A stretch of 64,000 nucleotides of DNA, taken from assembly GCF_001047375.1 (NCBI RefSeq), contig NZ_LFVU01000001.1, forward strand, positions 84,165 to 148,164, read 5' to 3'. The position numbers were made by a program, and so were the translations under genes. The notes under the pieces were generated by a model that was not told where the DNA came from, did not search any database, and worked only from the letters and a program-made list of their open reading frames with translations. The stretch is from Clostridium cylindrosporum DSM 605 (GTDB lineage: Bacteria > Bacillota > Clostridia > Clostridiales > Caloramatoraceae). Each line of letters opens with the position of its first letter. Position 1 is the first letter of the stretch. This document shows, piece after piece, positions 46,359-55,559 of the stretch.

Positions 46359-48863
46359 TTATTGAAATTTTCCACAGCAGTTTTTAAATTTCTTACCACT
46401 ACCGCATTTACATAAGTCATTTCTTCCTGTCTTATCCTTAACTTTTCTAGGTTCTTTTTTAAGAGAGTCATCACCATGACTTGCTGCCACTGGTTCTGCA
46501 ACTCTTTCTCTTTCAATCTTCTTTTCAGCTTGAACTCTATATAGATATCTAATTGTGTCTTCCTTAATGTTAAAGATCATTTCTTCAAACATATTCATAC
46601 CTTCGAATCTATATTCAACAGCTGGGTCCTTTTGTCTATATGCACGAAGACCAATACCTTGCTTTAACTTATCCATTGCATCTATGTGATCCATCCACTT
46701 AGTATCAACTACACGAAGAAGAATAACTCTTTCTATTTCTCTTATATCTTCTCCTATTTCTTCTTCCTTCATATCATATATAGAGTGCATTTTTTCCTTT
46801 AGTGCATCTAAAAGTTCGTCTCTTGAAAGCTTTTCTGCATCAGTAATATCCATTAATGAATCTACACCAACTACGTCTGATAGATATCTAATTAATCCTT
46901 CTCTGTCCCATTGATCTTCATTTACAGTTTGTGAAAGATGAGCATCTACAGCAGTAATAATAATATCATCTACCATTGATATAATATGTTCTCTTAGGTT
47001 TTCACCTTCAAGAACTTGGCTTCTTTGACCATATATTATTTCTCTTTGCTTATTCATAACGTTATCGTATTGTAAAACGTTCTTTCTAACTTCAAAGTTA
47101 TTTCCTTCAACTCTTCTTTGAGCTTGTTCTATAGCATTTGATACCATCTTACTTTCAATAGGATCATCGTCTCCAAGTCCAAGTCTTTCTGTAATATCCT
47201 TGATTCTCTCAGATCCAAAAAGTCTCATTAAATCATCCTCAAGTGATATGTAGAATCTTGATCCTCCATTGTCTCCTTGACGTCCTGAACGTCCTCTTAG
47301 CTGATTATCAATTCTTCTTGATTCATGTCTTTCAGTACCAACAATCATAAGTCCGCCTAGTTCATCAACTCCATCGGTTAACTTAATGTCAGTACCACGT
47401 CCTGCCATATTTGTAGCTATAGTTACCATACCCTTTTCCCCTGCATGTGAAACTATTTCAGCTTCTTTTTCATGGTGTTTAGCATTAAGTACTTGGTGTG
47501 GTATACCTTTTCTTTTAAGCATGCTTGATAACAGTTCTGACTTTTCTATACTTATTGTACCAACAAGCATTGGCTGCCCTGTTTTATGAAGTTCAACTAT
47601 ATCATTTACTATAGCATTAAACTTTGCTCTTTCTGTTTTGTAAACTACATCTGAATAATCTATTCTTTGTACAGGCTTGTTTGTTGGAATTACAACAACA
47701 TCAAGTCCATAAATTTCTCTAAATTCTGTTTCTTCTGTTTGTGCTGTACCTGTCATACCAGATATCTTATTGTATATTCTAAAGTAGTTTTGGAATGTTA
47801 TAGTAGCTAGAGTTTTTGATTCTCTTTCTATCTTAACCCCTTCCTTAGCTTCAATAGCTTGATGAAGTCCATCGCTATAACGTCTTCCATCCATAAGTCT
47901 ACCTGTAAACTCATCAACTATTACTATTTCACCATCACGAATCACATAATCAATATCTCTTTGCATTAGATTATGAGCCTTAAGGGCTTGAATTACATGA
48001 TGTTGGATTTCCATATTGTCAGTATCTGCATAATTTTCAAGACTAAAATACTTTTCTGCCTTTTCAACTCCTGAATCAGTTAAAAGCACAGCATGTTGCT
48101 TTTCATCAACTGTAAAGTCGTCTTCCTTTTTAAGAATCTTTACAAAATTATCTGCTACTGAATATAAATGTGTAGATTTTTCACCTTCACCTGATATTAT
48201 AAGAGGTGTTCTAGCTTCGTCTATAAGTATAGAGTCAACTTCGTCTACGATTGCAAAGTTAAGAGGTCTTTGAACTCTTTCTTCTTTATATATAACCATG
48301 TTATCACGAAGATAATCAAAACCATATTCATTATTAGTTCCATATGTTATATCACTTTCATATGCAGCTCTTCTCTCCGCTTGATCAAGTCCATGTACTA
48401 TTATTCCAACGCTAAGACCTAGGAATTCATACACTCTTCCCATTTCTTCACCATCACGCTTAGCTAGGTAGTCATTAACTGTAACAACATGTACACCTTT
48501 TCCACTTAGGGCATTTAGGTATGCTGCAGTAGTTGCAACTAGTGTCTTTCCTTCCCCTGTTCTCATTTCAGCTATTCTTCCTTGGTGAAGAACTATCCCA
48601 CCTATAAGCTGAACTCTATAGTGCTTCATTTTAAGCACTCTAAATGCTGCTTCACGTACAACCGCAAAAGCCTCTGGTAATATATCATCAAGGGTTTCAC
48701 CCTTATTAAGTCTTTCTTTGAATTCGCTTGTCTTTGCCTTTAGCTCATCATCAGAAAGCTTTGACATAGCTTCATCATATGATTCAATTTTATCTACTAT
48801 TGGTTGAAGTCTCTTTACTTCTTTGTCACTATATGATCCAAATAACTTACGGAATAAATTCAT
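46359..48863 (-). CDS. secA: Protein translocase ATPase SecA
   Basis: An 834-residue motor of the Sec pathway. Walker [21 protein letters not shown] is near residue 100; [19 protein letters not shown] (about 207-225), and [18 protein letters not shown] and [10 protein letters not shown] belong to the second motor domain. The tail ends in the zinc motif [16 protein letters not shown] that binds SecB or ribosome. It drives export of the secreted proteins in this window together with signal peptidase. A sigma-A promoter is visible at 48915-48943. Start codon follows GAGGG. Confidence 0.98.
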   Translation of the reverse strand: MNLFRKLFGSYSDKEVKRLQPIVDKIESYDEAMSKLSDDELKAKTSEFKERLNKGETLDDILPEAFAVVREAAFRVLKMKHYRVQLIGGIVLHQGRIAEMRTGEGKTLVATTAAYLNALSGKGVHVVTVNDYLAKRDGEEMGRVYEFLGLSVGIIVHGLDQAERRAAYESDITYGTNNEYGFDYLRDNMVIYKEERVQRPLNFAIVDEVDSILIDEARTPLIISGEGEKSTHLYSVADNFVKILKKEDDFTVDEKQHAVLLTDSGVEKAEKYFSLENYADTDNMEIQHHVIQALKAHNLMQRDIDYVIRDGEIVIVDEFTGRLMDGRRYSDGLHQAIEAKEGVKIERESKTLATITFQNYFRIYNKISGMTGTAQTEETEFREIYGLDVVVIPTNKPVQRIDYSDVVYKTERAKFNAIVNDIVELHKTGQPMLVGTISIEKSELLSSMLKRKGIPHQVLNAKHHEKEAEIVSHAGEKGMVTIATNMAGRGTDIKLTDGVDELGGLMIVGTERHESRRIDNQLRGRSGRQGDNGGSRFYISLEDDLMRLFGSERIKDITERLGLGDDDPIESKMVSNAIEQAQRRVEGNNFEVRKNVLQYDNVMNKQREIIYGQRSQVLEGENLREHIISMVDDIIITAVDAHLSQTVNEDQWDREGLIRYLSDVVGVDSLMDITDAEKLSRDELLDALKEKMHSIYDMKEEEIGEDIREIERVILLRVVDTKWMDHIDAMDKLKQGIGLRAYRQKDPAVEYRFEGMNMFEEMIFNIKEDTIRYLYRVQAEKKIERERVAEPVAASHGDDSLKKEPRKVKDKTGRNDLCKCGSGKKFKNCCGKFQ

Positions 48864-48914
48864 ATATACACCCTCTTTATTTTTCGATAGTAATTATAAT
48901 TTACAATACTAATT

Positions 48915-48943
48915 ATTATAGCATTATAGGGATACATTATCAA
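48915..48943 (-). promoter_or_regulatory. Sigma-A promoter of secA
   Basis: On the minus strand TTGATA (48938-48943), a 17-base spacer and TATAAT (48915-48920), 52 bases before the secA start codon. Confidence 0.75.
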
Positions 48944-49180
48944 TAAAATACCCAGTAATGTATTATAATAACAGACCCTATACAAGGCAATTCACTATCA
49001 TAAATTTACACCTTATAACACCTATTACCACTAAACACTTATCCATTCTTAAAACATCCTTTCCTCTTACTGGATATGCTGTCGAAAGTTGTATTTTAAA
49101 TGTATTAAGTTTATACAACTATTATACGATTACTTTAAAAGTGCTATTTTACTTTAGCATATTTTTTTTGTAAGTCTATA
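48944..49180. other. Gene-free stretch between secA and a chemoreceptor gene
   Basis: About 240 bases of AT-rich DNA. No convincing hairpin, riboswitch or coding frame was seen; a 71-codon frame here has no ribosome binding site and a composition unlike a gene. It holds the promoter region of the chemoreceptor, but I could not place its boxes. Confidence 0.5.
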
Positions 49181-49199
49181 TTAGGATAAGGAGGATAAT

Positions 49200-51275
49200 A
49201 TGAAAAAGTTAAAAGATCTTTTAAGGATAAAAGATAATACATTAGAGGGAAAGCTATCGTCTACTATTATGATAATGTTAATTATTGTTTTTTTAGTTAT
49301 TGTTGCAAGTACCTATCTCATTACTAGTAACGCCCTAGTAAACTCTGCTAAGGAAGAAGTCAATCTTTTAGCCAAAAATAACGCTAAAACGATAGAGGAT
49401 ATATTGCAAAGGGGTGATATATTAGCAGGGAATCTTGGAAGATATATTCAAAGTAATATAGATGGTGACAAGACGCAATTAGATAATTACATAAAGTTTA
49501 ACATTAAAGATATAACAGAAAAGCAAAAAGAATTTTTTGCAGTAGGTGTTACATTCGAACCATACGTTTTTGATAAAACCAAAGAAAACTTCTCAATATA
49601 CGGATATAGAGAAAATGGCAGCACTAACATGGGTGACCTTGGTTTATATTCAACATTTTCTAAAAAAGAATACTATGCTAAAGCAAAGGAAGTTAGAAAA
49701 TCTGTTTGTTCTGAGCCATATATAGGTGCATTACCTAAGGACGAAAAAGTATGGATGATTACTTTAAGTTACCCTATATATAAAAATGATACTTTTATAG
49801 GAGTAGTTCTTATCGATGTTGACTCTAGATCATTTAGTGACGTAAAGTCAGATAAAAATAGATTTGATAGCCTATCATCCTTCATACTATCTAAGGAATC
49901 TACCTATGTATATAATGCCCTTAATCCTAGTCTAGTTGGTAAAAATGTAAAGGATACAGCAACAAAAGCTAATCCTAGCTTAATTACTGATAATATAAAG
50001 AAGGGATTAGGATTTGAGATTCAGGATACATCAAGTTTAACCAATAAATCTACAACTAACTTTTTCGTACCTATCAAAGCAGGCTCTACTGGAGATAACT
50101 GGTCATCAGTTGCAACTGTAGAAAACTCTGAAATAAGAGCACAAGCACTTATAATAAGTTTTGTATTAATTTGTATATGTATTTTAGGTCTAGTTATTAT
50201 AATAATGGTTTCAACTAAAATTATTAAAAAGAGTCTTTCTCCGGTTAAATCAATAGTAGGTGCAGCTGAAAGTATATCTAATGGAAATCTTAATATTGAT
50301 TTAAAAATAGAAAGTGAAGATGAAATAGGTACGCTGTCTGCAGCTTTTATAAGTACTGCAAATACTCTAAAGGATTATATATCTGAAATAGCATTTGTAC
50401 TTAAGGAAATCTCTCAGGGAAACCTTAATATCCATCTTGAAAATGACTATAAAGGTGACTTTGAAAGCATTAAGTACTCTATGAATGAAATCGTAGACTC
50501 TCTAAATGATATGCTAGGTAAAATATACGAAACATCGGAACAGGTAGCTAGTGGTTCTAACCAAATGGCAGAAAGTTCTCAAGAACTTGCTAATGGTGCC
50601 GCTGAGCAGGCAAGTACTGTTGAGGAGTTTGTATCATCTATTCATGAAATCTCAAACAAGGTAAAGGAAAGTGAAAATAGATCTAATGAAGCTGTGGAAT
50701 TCTCAGTTAAGGCAAGGGAAGAAGCTGTAAATAGTAATGTTCAAATGGAAAAAATGCTTGATGCTATGGATGAAATTAATATTTCAAGCAACAGTATAGT
50801 TCAAATAGTAGATGTAATTGAAAATATAGCAAGTCAAACTAACCTTTTAGCTTTAAACGCTTCTATTGAAGCAGCAAGAGCTGGAGAATCTGGAAAGGGA
50901 TTTGCAGTAGTTGCTAATGAAGTTAAAGAACTTGCATCTAAAAGCGCAGATGCAGTAAAACAAATCTCTGAACTTATTGATAATAGTAAGTCCAAGGTAG
51001 AACAAGGAACTGAAATAGCTAGAGCTACATCAGAGAGATTAAAAGAGATTGTAAAAACATCTGAGGAAATGGCAACTATTCTTAGTGGTATTTCAAAGAT
51101 TAGTCAAGAACAATCTGGCTCTTTAAATGAACTATCCGTTGGAATAGATCAAATATCAAATGTAGTAGAAGAAAATTCAGCAAGTTCAGAGGAAAGTTCA
51201 GCAATAAGTGAAGAACTTTATGCACAATCAACTTCTCTTAAGGAACTTCTTTCAAGATTTAAACTAAAAAATTAA
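49200..51275 (+). CDS. Methyl-accepting chemotaxis protein with Cache sensor
   Basis: A 691-residue receptor with a classical layout: membrane helix 1 (about 20-45), an outside dCache-type domain (about 50-310) with [18 protein letters not shown] and [19 protein letters not shown], helix 2 (about 315-340), HAMP (about 342-395) and the signalling domain with [20 protein letters not shown] (about 550-570) and [13 protein letters not shown]. Two HAMP-like segments appear in series before the signalling part. The ligand is outside the cell; dCache often binds amino acids or organic acids, not determinable here. Start follows AAGGAGG by five bases. Confidence 0.93.
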   Translation: MKKLKDLLRIKDNTLEGKLSSTIMIMLIIVFLVIVASTYLITSNALVNSAKEEVNLLAKNNAKTIEDILQRGDILAGNLGRYIQSNIDGDKTQLDNYIKFNIKDITEKQKEFFAVGVTFEPYVFDKTKENFSIYGYRENGSTNMGDLGLYSTFSKKEYYAKAKEVRKSVCSEPYIGALPKDEKVWMITLSYPIYKNDTFIGVVLIDVDSRSFSDVKSDKNRFDSLSSFILSKESTYVYNALNPSLVGKNVKDTATKANPSLITDNIKKGLGFEIQDTSSLTNKSTTNFFVPIKAGSTGDNWSSVATVENSEIRAQALIISFVLICICILGLVIIIMVSTKIIKKSLSPVKSIVGAAESISNGNLNIDLKIESEDEIGTLSAAFISTANTLKDYISEIAFVLKEISQGNLNIHLENDYKGDFESIKYSMNEIVDSLNDMLGKIYETSEQVASGSNQMAESSQELANGAAEQASTVEEFVSSIHEISNKVKESENRSNEAVEFSVKAREEAVNSNVQMEKMLDAMDEINISSNSIVQIVDVIENIASQTNLLALNASIEAARAGESGKGFAVVANEVKELASKSADAVKQISELIDNSKSKVEQGTEIARATSERLKEIVKTSEEMATILSGISKISQEQSGSLNELSVGIDQISNVVEENSASSEESSAISEELYAQSTSLKELLSRFKLKN

Positions 51276-51286
51276 AATAATTAATA

Positions 51287-51318
51287 AGAGGGATAATTAA
51301 ATAATAATTATCCCTCTT
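51287..51318 (+). terminator. Terminator of the Cache chemoreceptor gene
   Basis: AAGAGGGATAATTA / TAATTATCCCTCTT stem with a short A/T loop and a modest T-rich tail. Confidence 0.75.
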
Positions 51319-51349
51319 AAATTTATTGCACCTTATATAACTTTATATC

Positions 51350-51742
51350 CTAATTTTCTGTAAATAACCTATCATTTTTAAGTATATGTTCACTTGTCCA
51401 ATTAATTACAAACTCAATAATTGATAGTAAGTATGCATCTTGATCCTCATCTATCTTATTAAAGTCTACATCATTAACCTTTTTCAAGAAATTATCATGT
51501 TCTACTTTATGAGAAAAGAACTTCTTATATCTGATACTTAACAGATATTCTTCCTCAGATTTAAAGTGAAATATCGCGTATTCCTTTAGCTCTTCTAATA
51601 CTTCAACAATTTTATCGTACTTATCAACATATGTATCATTTTTCAGAAGGTCGTATGCTCTTCCTCCAATTTCAAATATCTTTTCATGTTGCTTGTCAAT
51701 TTCTTCTACCCCAATTAAGTAATCATCTTTCCACTTTAGCAT
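51350..51742 (-). CDS. Bacteriohemerythrin
   Basis: A 130-residue four-helix O2-binding protein. All di-iron ligands fit the family pattern: His19, His59 with Glu63 (HFKSEEEY), His78 and His82 (HKVEH), His119 and Asp124 (HILKND). It binds O2 or senses low O2 or NO in the cytoplasm. In an anaerobe it may store or detoxify O2 or feed signals to motility; it lies beside a chemoreceptor gene but on the other strand. Confidence 0.93.
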   Translation of the reverse strand: MLKWKDDYLIGVEEIDKQHEKIFEIGGRAYDLLKNDTYVDKYDKIVEVLEELKEYAIFHFKSEEEYLLSIRYKKFFSHKVEHDNFLKKVNDVDFNKIDEDQDAYLLSIIEFVINWTSEHILKNDRLFTEN

Positions 51743-51856
51743 TTTTCTATCTCCCTCAAACCCGTATTTTTAACTATTACTTATCATATGTAAAGGTACA
51801 ATAACTTCTTAGACTATTATACTAAATACATACTGTTTTGGTAATACATTAATATA

Positions 51857-51893
51857 ATAGGGCACAATATCCAAATAGATATTATGCCCTATT
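51857..51893 (-). terminator. Intrinsic terminator of hpf
   Basis: AATAGGGCA...TGCCCTATT inverted repeat with a second ATATC/GATAT pairing inside; lies 13 bases after the stop codon on the minus strand. Confidence 0.8.
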
Positions 51894-51904
51894 ACTAAGT
51901 ACAT

Positions 51905-52429
51905 TTAAAATTCAGGTTCTATCAATCCATAATTTCCATCTTTTCTCTTATATACTACATTAACCTCATCAGTATCACTACTTCTGAATACAAAGAAATT
52001 ATGTCCTAATAAATCCATTTGAAGAACCGCTTCCTCTATATCCATAGGTTTAACTGCAAACTTTTTAGTTTTAACTACCTTTGAATCATCTTCATCAGTT
52101 TCTGTAGGTATTTCTGAGAATCTTAAACTTTGTGTAAAGTCTCCTCTTCTCTCTATTTTATGTTTATGTTTTACTATTTGTCTTTCTATTTTATCTACAA
52201 CACGATCAATTGCTGTATACATATCCTCTGTTGTTTCTTCTCCTCTTACGATAACTCCATTTGTAGGAATTGTAACTTCTACTATTTGTCTATTTTTCTC
52301 AACAGAAAGTGTCACCTTAGCCTCTAAATCAGGATTAAAATACTTATCAAGTCTTCCAATTTTCTTTTCAATTGAATCCTTTAAAGCCTCTGTTACTTCA
52401 ATATTTCTTCCAATAATTTTAAATTTCAT
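51905..52429 (-). CDS. hpf: Long-form ribosome hibernation promoting factor
   Basis: A 174-residue HPF/RaiA protein. The N-terminal S30AE domain (about 1-95) with MKFKIIGRNIEVTEALKDSI and the C-terminal dimerisation domain (about 118-174, VVKTKKFAVKPMDIEEAVLQ and FFVFRSSDTDEVNVVYKRK) make it the long form, which forms 100S ribosome dimers in stationary phase. The ribosome site GGGGTAG is 6-7 bases before the ATG. Upstream lie a DnaA-box cluster and the raiA structured RNA. Confidence 0.96.
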   Translation of the reverse strand: MKFKIIGRNIEVTEALKDSIEKKIGRLDKYFNPDLEAKVTLSVEKNRQIVEVTIPTNGVIVRGEETTEDMYTAIDRVVDKIERQIVKHKHKIERRGDFTQSLRFSEIPTETDEDDSKVVKTKKFAVKPMDIEEAVLQMDLLGHNFFVFRSSDTDEVNVVYKRKDGNYGLIEPEF

Positions 52430-52640
52430 GGTATCTACCCCTTTCCTATTAGCTTCGGGATTTAACTAAGTTAAATTTAGTTTATATGTTTAATATTATT
52501 TTAATATTCAAACAACTTAACTGCAAGTTACTCATTTACTAAATTATCTCATTTTTCTGAAAATATATGTTATTTTTAGCTTTTTCCTTCGTGTAGATAA
52601 TTAATTCACCTATAAATTAATATTGACATGCAAATTACAC

Positions 52641-52831
52641 ATATCCACATCATTGATAACTACCCCTGTGGATAATGTGTGTAAGTATGTGTATAAGTTG
52701 ATATACTTTACTTTCTCAATTTAAAAGCCTGTGGACTACCTGTAAATATCTGAATTTTATGCTATATTCGACAAAATTTTATTACAAATTACTGTAAAAT
52801 TTATAGACAATATACCTCTAATTTATCCACA
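52641..52831. promoter_or_regulatory. Cluster of DnaA boxes upstream of hpf
   Basis: Two perfect TTATCCACA boxes (52667-52675 reverse, 52823-52831 forward), one TTATACACA variant that fits the TTWTNCACA consensus (52688-52696 reverse), and one ATATCCACA (52641-52649 forward). They sit in AT-rich DNA between hpf and the raiA RNA. No dnaA, dnaN or rpmH is near, so this is unlikely to be oriC; DnaA titration or gene control is possible. Confidence 0.6.
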
Positions 52832-53040
52832 AGTTTTCTCCTATATTCTCATTTTTTATGTATTAATCACTAAAAATATGTATATAAGTATTATATACTA
52901 CTTTTTTTACTAGCATATGGTAATTATCAACAATTTTATATATATTTTTGATTAACTTATAACTATTATATGCGTAAATAGAAAAAATATACCTAATTAT
53001 GAAATAATAATTTTTAGGTATATTTATAAAAATATAAAAA

Positions 53041-53264
53041 GGCATAAATTAATTAGTTGACCTGGTTTTTGACCCCACACCCGCCTGCTGGAGGTTTTGC
53101 CTAAGGTGGTATGCCTCTCACTATTCCCTCTCTCGAAGATCTTGTCCCCGGCAGGTCTTACTTCTATACCGCACCATGCTCATTAGAACTTTTTCTAACT
53201 TACGTGGATCGTTTTGCCTGCGACTAGCATCGACTTTCAACCACAAACCTAATTAATATATGCC
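53041..53264 (-). ncRNA. raiA-motif structured RNA
   Basis: This 224-base stretch between comFC and hpf is far richer in G+C than its surroundings. Its ends pair (GGCATA...CTAATTAA... closing helix 53041-53056 with 53249-53264). Internal GACCTGCC/GGCAGG and ACCTC-GAGG pairings are visible. Its place upstream of the raiA/hpf gene and on the same strand is the known position of the raiA RNA of clostridia. No coding frame fits. It begins 12 bases after the comFC stop, so it may share the comF transcript or have a promoter inside comFC. In Clostridium acetobutylicum this RNA has been linked to sporulation and aggregation. Confidence 0.8.
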
Positions 53265-53275
53265 TTATTAGCTAT

Positions 53276-53944
53276 TTAAAATTTTTTTGTTGTAGCAAAG
53301 GATAAAAGACTAACATTATTATCCTCACCTATTTCTAAAGCTGCAAAATGTGCAGTTGCACAGGTTGTTACAACATCATCTATTAAAAGAATATTTTTGT
53401 TCTTATAAAGAGTATTACACTTTAAAGAACCTCTAACATTATACCATCTTTCCTCCCCACTTAACAATACTTGATTAGGTGTATTTTTAACTTTTTCAAG
53501 TGATGTTTCTACAGGGATTCCAGTAACGCTACCTATTCTTTTAGCAATTAAAAGGGAATGGTTATATCCTCTCTCTAATAATTTATCCCTATGCATAGGG
53601 ATTGGTATAATTATATCTATAGAAATATCCTCTTTTTCTATAAATCTAGCCATTATATCTCCTATTATTTTAGCTTTATCTACTTCTTTATTATACTTTA
53701 AGCCATACACCATCTCTTTTATTTTTCCTTGAAATTCAAATATAGAATAGGTATTTTTAAGAATTGTGTTATATTCTAGAACACTCTTATCTAAATATGG
53801 AAGATAGGAGTTACAATTATCACATATAGGAAAAGCCTCCTCTATATGACTTTCACATATAAAGCAGACTCTATCCTCTGTATATATAATTTCAAGTAAT
53901 GATGACAATAAATATTTTATTCTTTTATATAGCCATTTTCCCAT
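53276..53944 (-). CDS. comFC: ComFC-like amidophosphoribosyltransferase-fold protein
   Basis: A 222-residue protein of the ComF family. An N-terminal zinc-finger holds CFIC and CDNC (about 28-41). The C-terminal phosphoribosyl-binding motif is ILLIDDVVTTCATAHFAA (about 184-201), with MHRDKLLERGYNHSLLIAKRI (about 117-137) typical of the family. It acts in uptake of transforming DNA in competent Bacillus; its role in clostridia is uncertain. Its start overlaps the comFA-like gene by 28 bases. Confidence 0.92.
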   Translation of the reverse strand: MGKWLYKRIKYLLSSLLEIIYTEDRVCFICESHIEEAFPICDNCNSYLPYLDKSVLEYNTILKNTYSIFEFQGKIKEMVYGLKYNKEVDKAKIIGDIMARFIEKEDISIDIIIPIPMHRDKLLERGYNHSLLIAKRIGSVTGIPVETSLEKVKNTPNQVLLSGEERWYNVRGSLKCNTLYKNKNILLIDDVVTTCATAHFAALEIGEDNNVSLLSFATTKKF

Positions 53945-55542
53945 GCTATCTTATTAATACTCCTTATTATAGATTTTGCTCTTAACATATTTTCTCCCTC
54001 TTCATTTGCAATAAAAAGGGCTTCCCTAAAGCTTTTAGTCATATGGTTATTTGCCATACTACACATGTAAAGAAGTACATCTTCACTGTATTTTTCCAAA
54101 TCGCTGTACATAACTATTACGTTAATATTATATATAGGATCAATACTATCTATATAATTAGAACTTATAAGTATAGTTTTCTCCCCTTTAAGAAAACTAT
54201 AATAGTCTTCCCTATTTTTTTCACTTGATATACCTACTGGTTCTTTTATGCCCTCTATTTTTGTAAGATAGTTTTTAAGATAAATTGATATTCTATTACT
54301 AGGGGTAAATATAATAACATTGGATCCTTCTCTAATCGACCACTTTACCATATCAAGACTTATATCCGGAAGATATACTGTTCTTTCATCTATATATCTA
54401 GATATTATAAACTTAGGCTCAGGTATAGGATTTTCTATATTTATAGGAGGTATTTGAACCTCACTACTACTTCCTTTAATAAGGTTCTCCTTAAACTTTA
54501 ATGGAATTACGCTAATATTAATGAACTTTCCATTGGTCTTTAGAGCACGTTTACATACAGAATATATATTTTTATATGGTTTCTGAGGAAATGCTAGTCT
54601 ATCATCAAGTATAGAAAGATCAAAATCATCCTTAAAAGCAGGTACATTAGTATATGAGCAGATTAATATATCCGCATCACCAAAGCCATCTGTTCCATCA
54701 AAAACATGTATATTTGCTCCATCAATAATCTCTCCTATATCCTTCTTTAAAGAATACATATCATTGGAGGAAGTTACGTATAATACTCTTCCTGAGCTTT
54801 TTAACACTTCATATATAGCTCCAAAGGAGAATACATTCTGCCTTAACATAGGAGGACATAGAACTACTAGGTTCTCTCCCCTTGAGAGTATAAAATCCCC
54901 TATAATATTAATATAGTCCCTAAGCTTTTCATCAAGCTTAGTCTTTCTATATCTAATGTTACATCCTCCACCTGTAGAAATAGCCTCATTTTTATATATT
55001 AAAATATCCCCTGCTGAGTATCCTAAAAAACAATCTTCACAGGTTTCATCGCATATGTCACAATATTCATTTTTAGTTTTTTTCCCATACAAAGGGTTAA
55101 TTTTAATTTTTTCCTTTAAGTATAAAAATTGAAGACAATTATATAATTCCTTAACATCCGTCTTTTTTATAATCTTTTCCCTTAGTATATCTAAGGTAAC
55201 AACTGTGTCACCTATAGAATCTAATACACTATCAACTAATTCGTCATCAGGCAGGGGAATCTTTTCTGATATCTTTAAAGATACCTTTTCTACATTTAAT
55301 TTCTTAAGCACCTTAAAAATCCTTCTATCCTTTAAAGGTATTATAAAGCTTAACTTAGAAATCGATCTTTTTATTATTCTTAATATAAACTTTCCCATAT
55401 AAAGTGGTAAATAAGGAGTTATAACCTCTATCTCGCTTACTCCTTTAAACTTATTTAAATATGAGTAGTCTATTTTGGGATTTAGAGAATAATCATAAAT
55501 ATATGACCCCTGTACCTTTGCCCTATATACTACAACATCCAC
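53917..55542 (-). CDS. ComFA-like protein with erased ATPase motifs
   Basis: A 541-residue protein in the ComFA position, before comFC. The ComFA zinc cluster is kept as CDICDETCEDC (Cys161, 164, 168, 171). Where ComFA has GENLLVxAVTGAGKTE, this reads GENLVVLCPPMLRQN (about 222-236), so the Walker A Gly-Lys-Thr is gone. Where ComFA has DEVDAFPY it has ILDDRLAFPQKP (about 311-322). Helicase motifs V and VI (ERG, QxxGRxGR) are replaced by YIDSIDP and LLYMCSMANNHM. The frame is long and intact, so this looks like a protein that lost helicase function but is retained, not a decayed gene. Confidence 0.75.
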   Translation of the reverse strand: MDVVVYRAKVQGSYIYDYSLNPKIDYSYLNKFKGVSEIEVITPYLPLYMGKFILRIIKRSISKLSFIIPLKDRRIFKVLKKLNVEKVSLKISEKIPLPDDELVDSVLDSIGDTVVTLDILREKIIKKTDVKELYNCLQFLYLKEKIKINPLYGKKTKNEYCDICDETCEDCFLGYSAGDILIYKNEAISTGGGCNIRYRKTKLDEKLRDYINIIGDFILSRGENLVVLCPPMLRQNVFSFGAIYEVLKSSGRVLYVTSSNDMYSLKKDIGEIIDGANIHVFDGTDGFGDADILICSYTNVPAFKDDFDLSILDDRLAFPQKPYKNIYSVCKRALKTNGKFINISVIPLKFKENLIKGSSSEVQIPPINIENPIPEPKFIISRYIDERTVYLPDISLDMVKWSIREGSNVIIFTPSNRISIYLKNYLTKIEGIKEPVGISSEKNREDYYSFLKGEKTILISSNYIDSIDPIYNINVIVMYSDLEKYSEDVLLYMCSMANNHMTKSFREALFIANEEGENMLRAKSIIRSINKIAWENGYIKE

Positions 55543-55559
55543 TTATCTCACTCCTAAGT

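Noticed and set aside
48958..49173. A 71-codon open frame before the Cache chemoreceptor
   Set aside because: No ribosome binding site, AT-rich composition and no resemblance to a protein; regarded as chance.
52641..52831. Possible replication origin because of DnaA boxes
   Set aside because: No dnaA, dnaN, rpmH or other origin genes nearby; only a few boxes and no clear unwinding repeats.
52863..53045. A 60-codon open frame downstream of the raiA RNA
   Set aside because: Tyr/Ile-rich translation from AT-rich DNA, no ribosome site, overlaps the end of the structured RNA.
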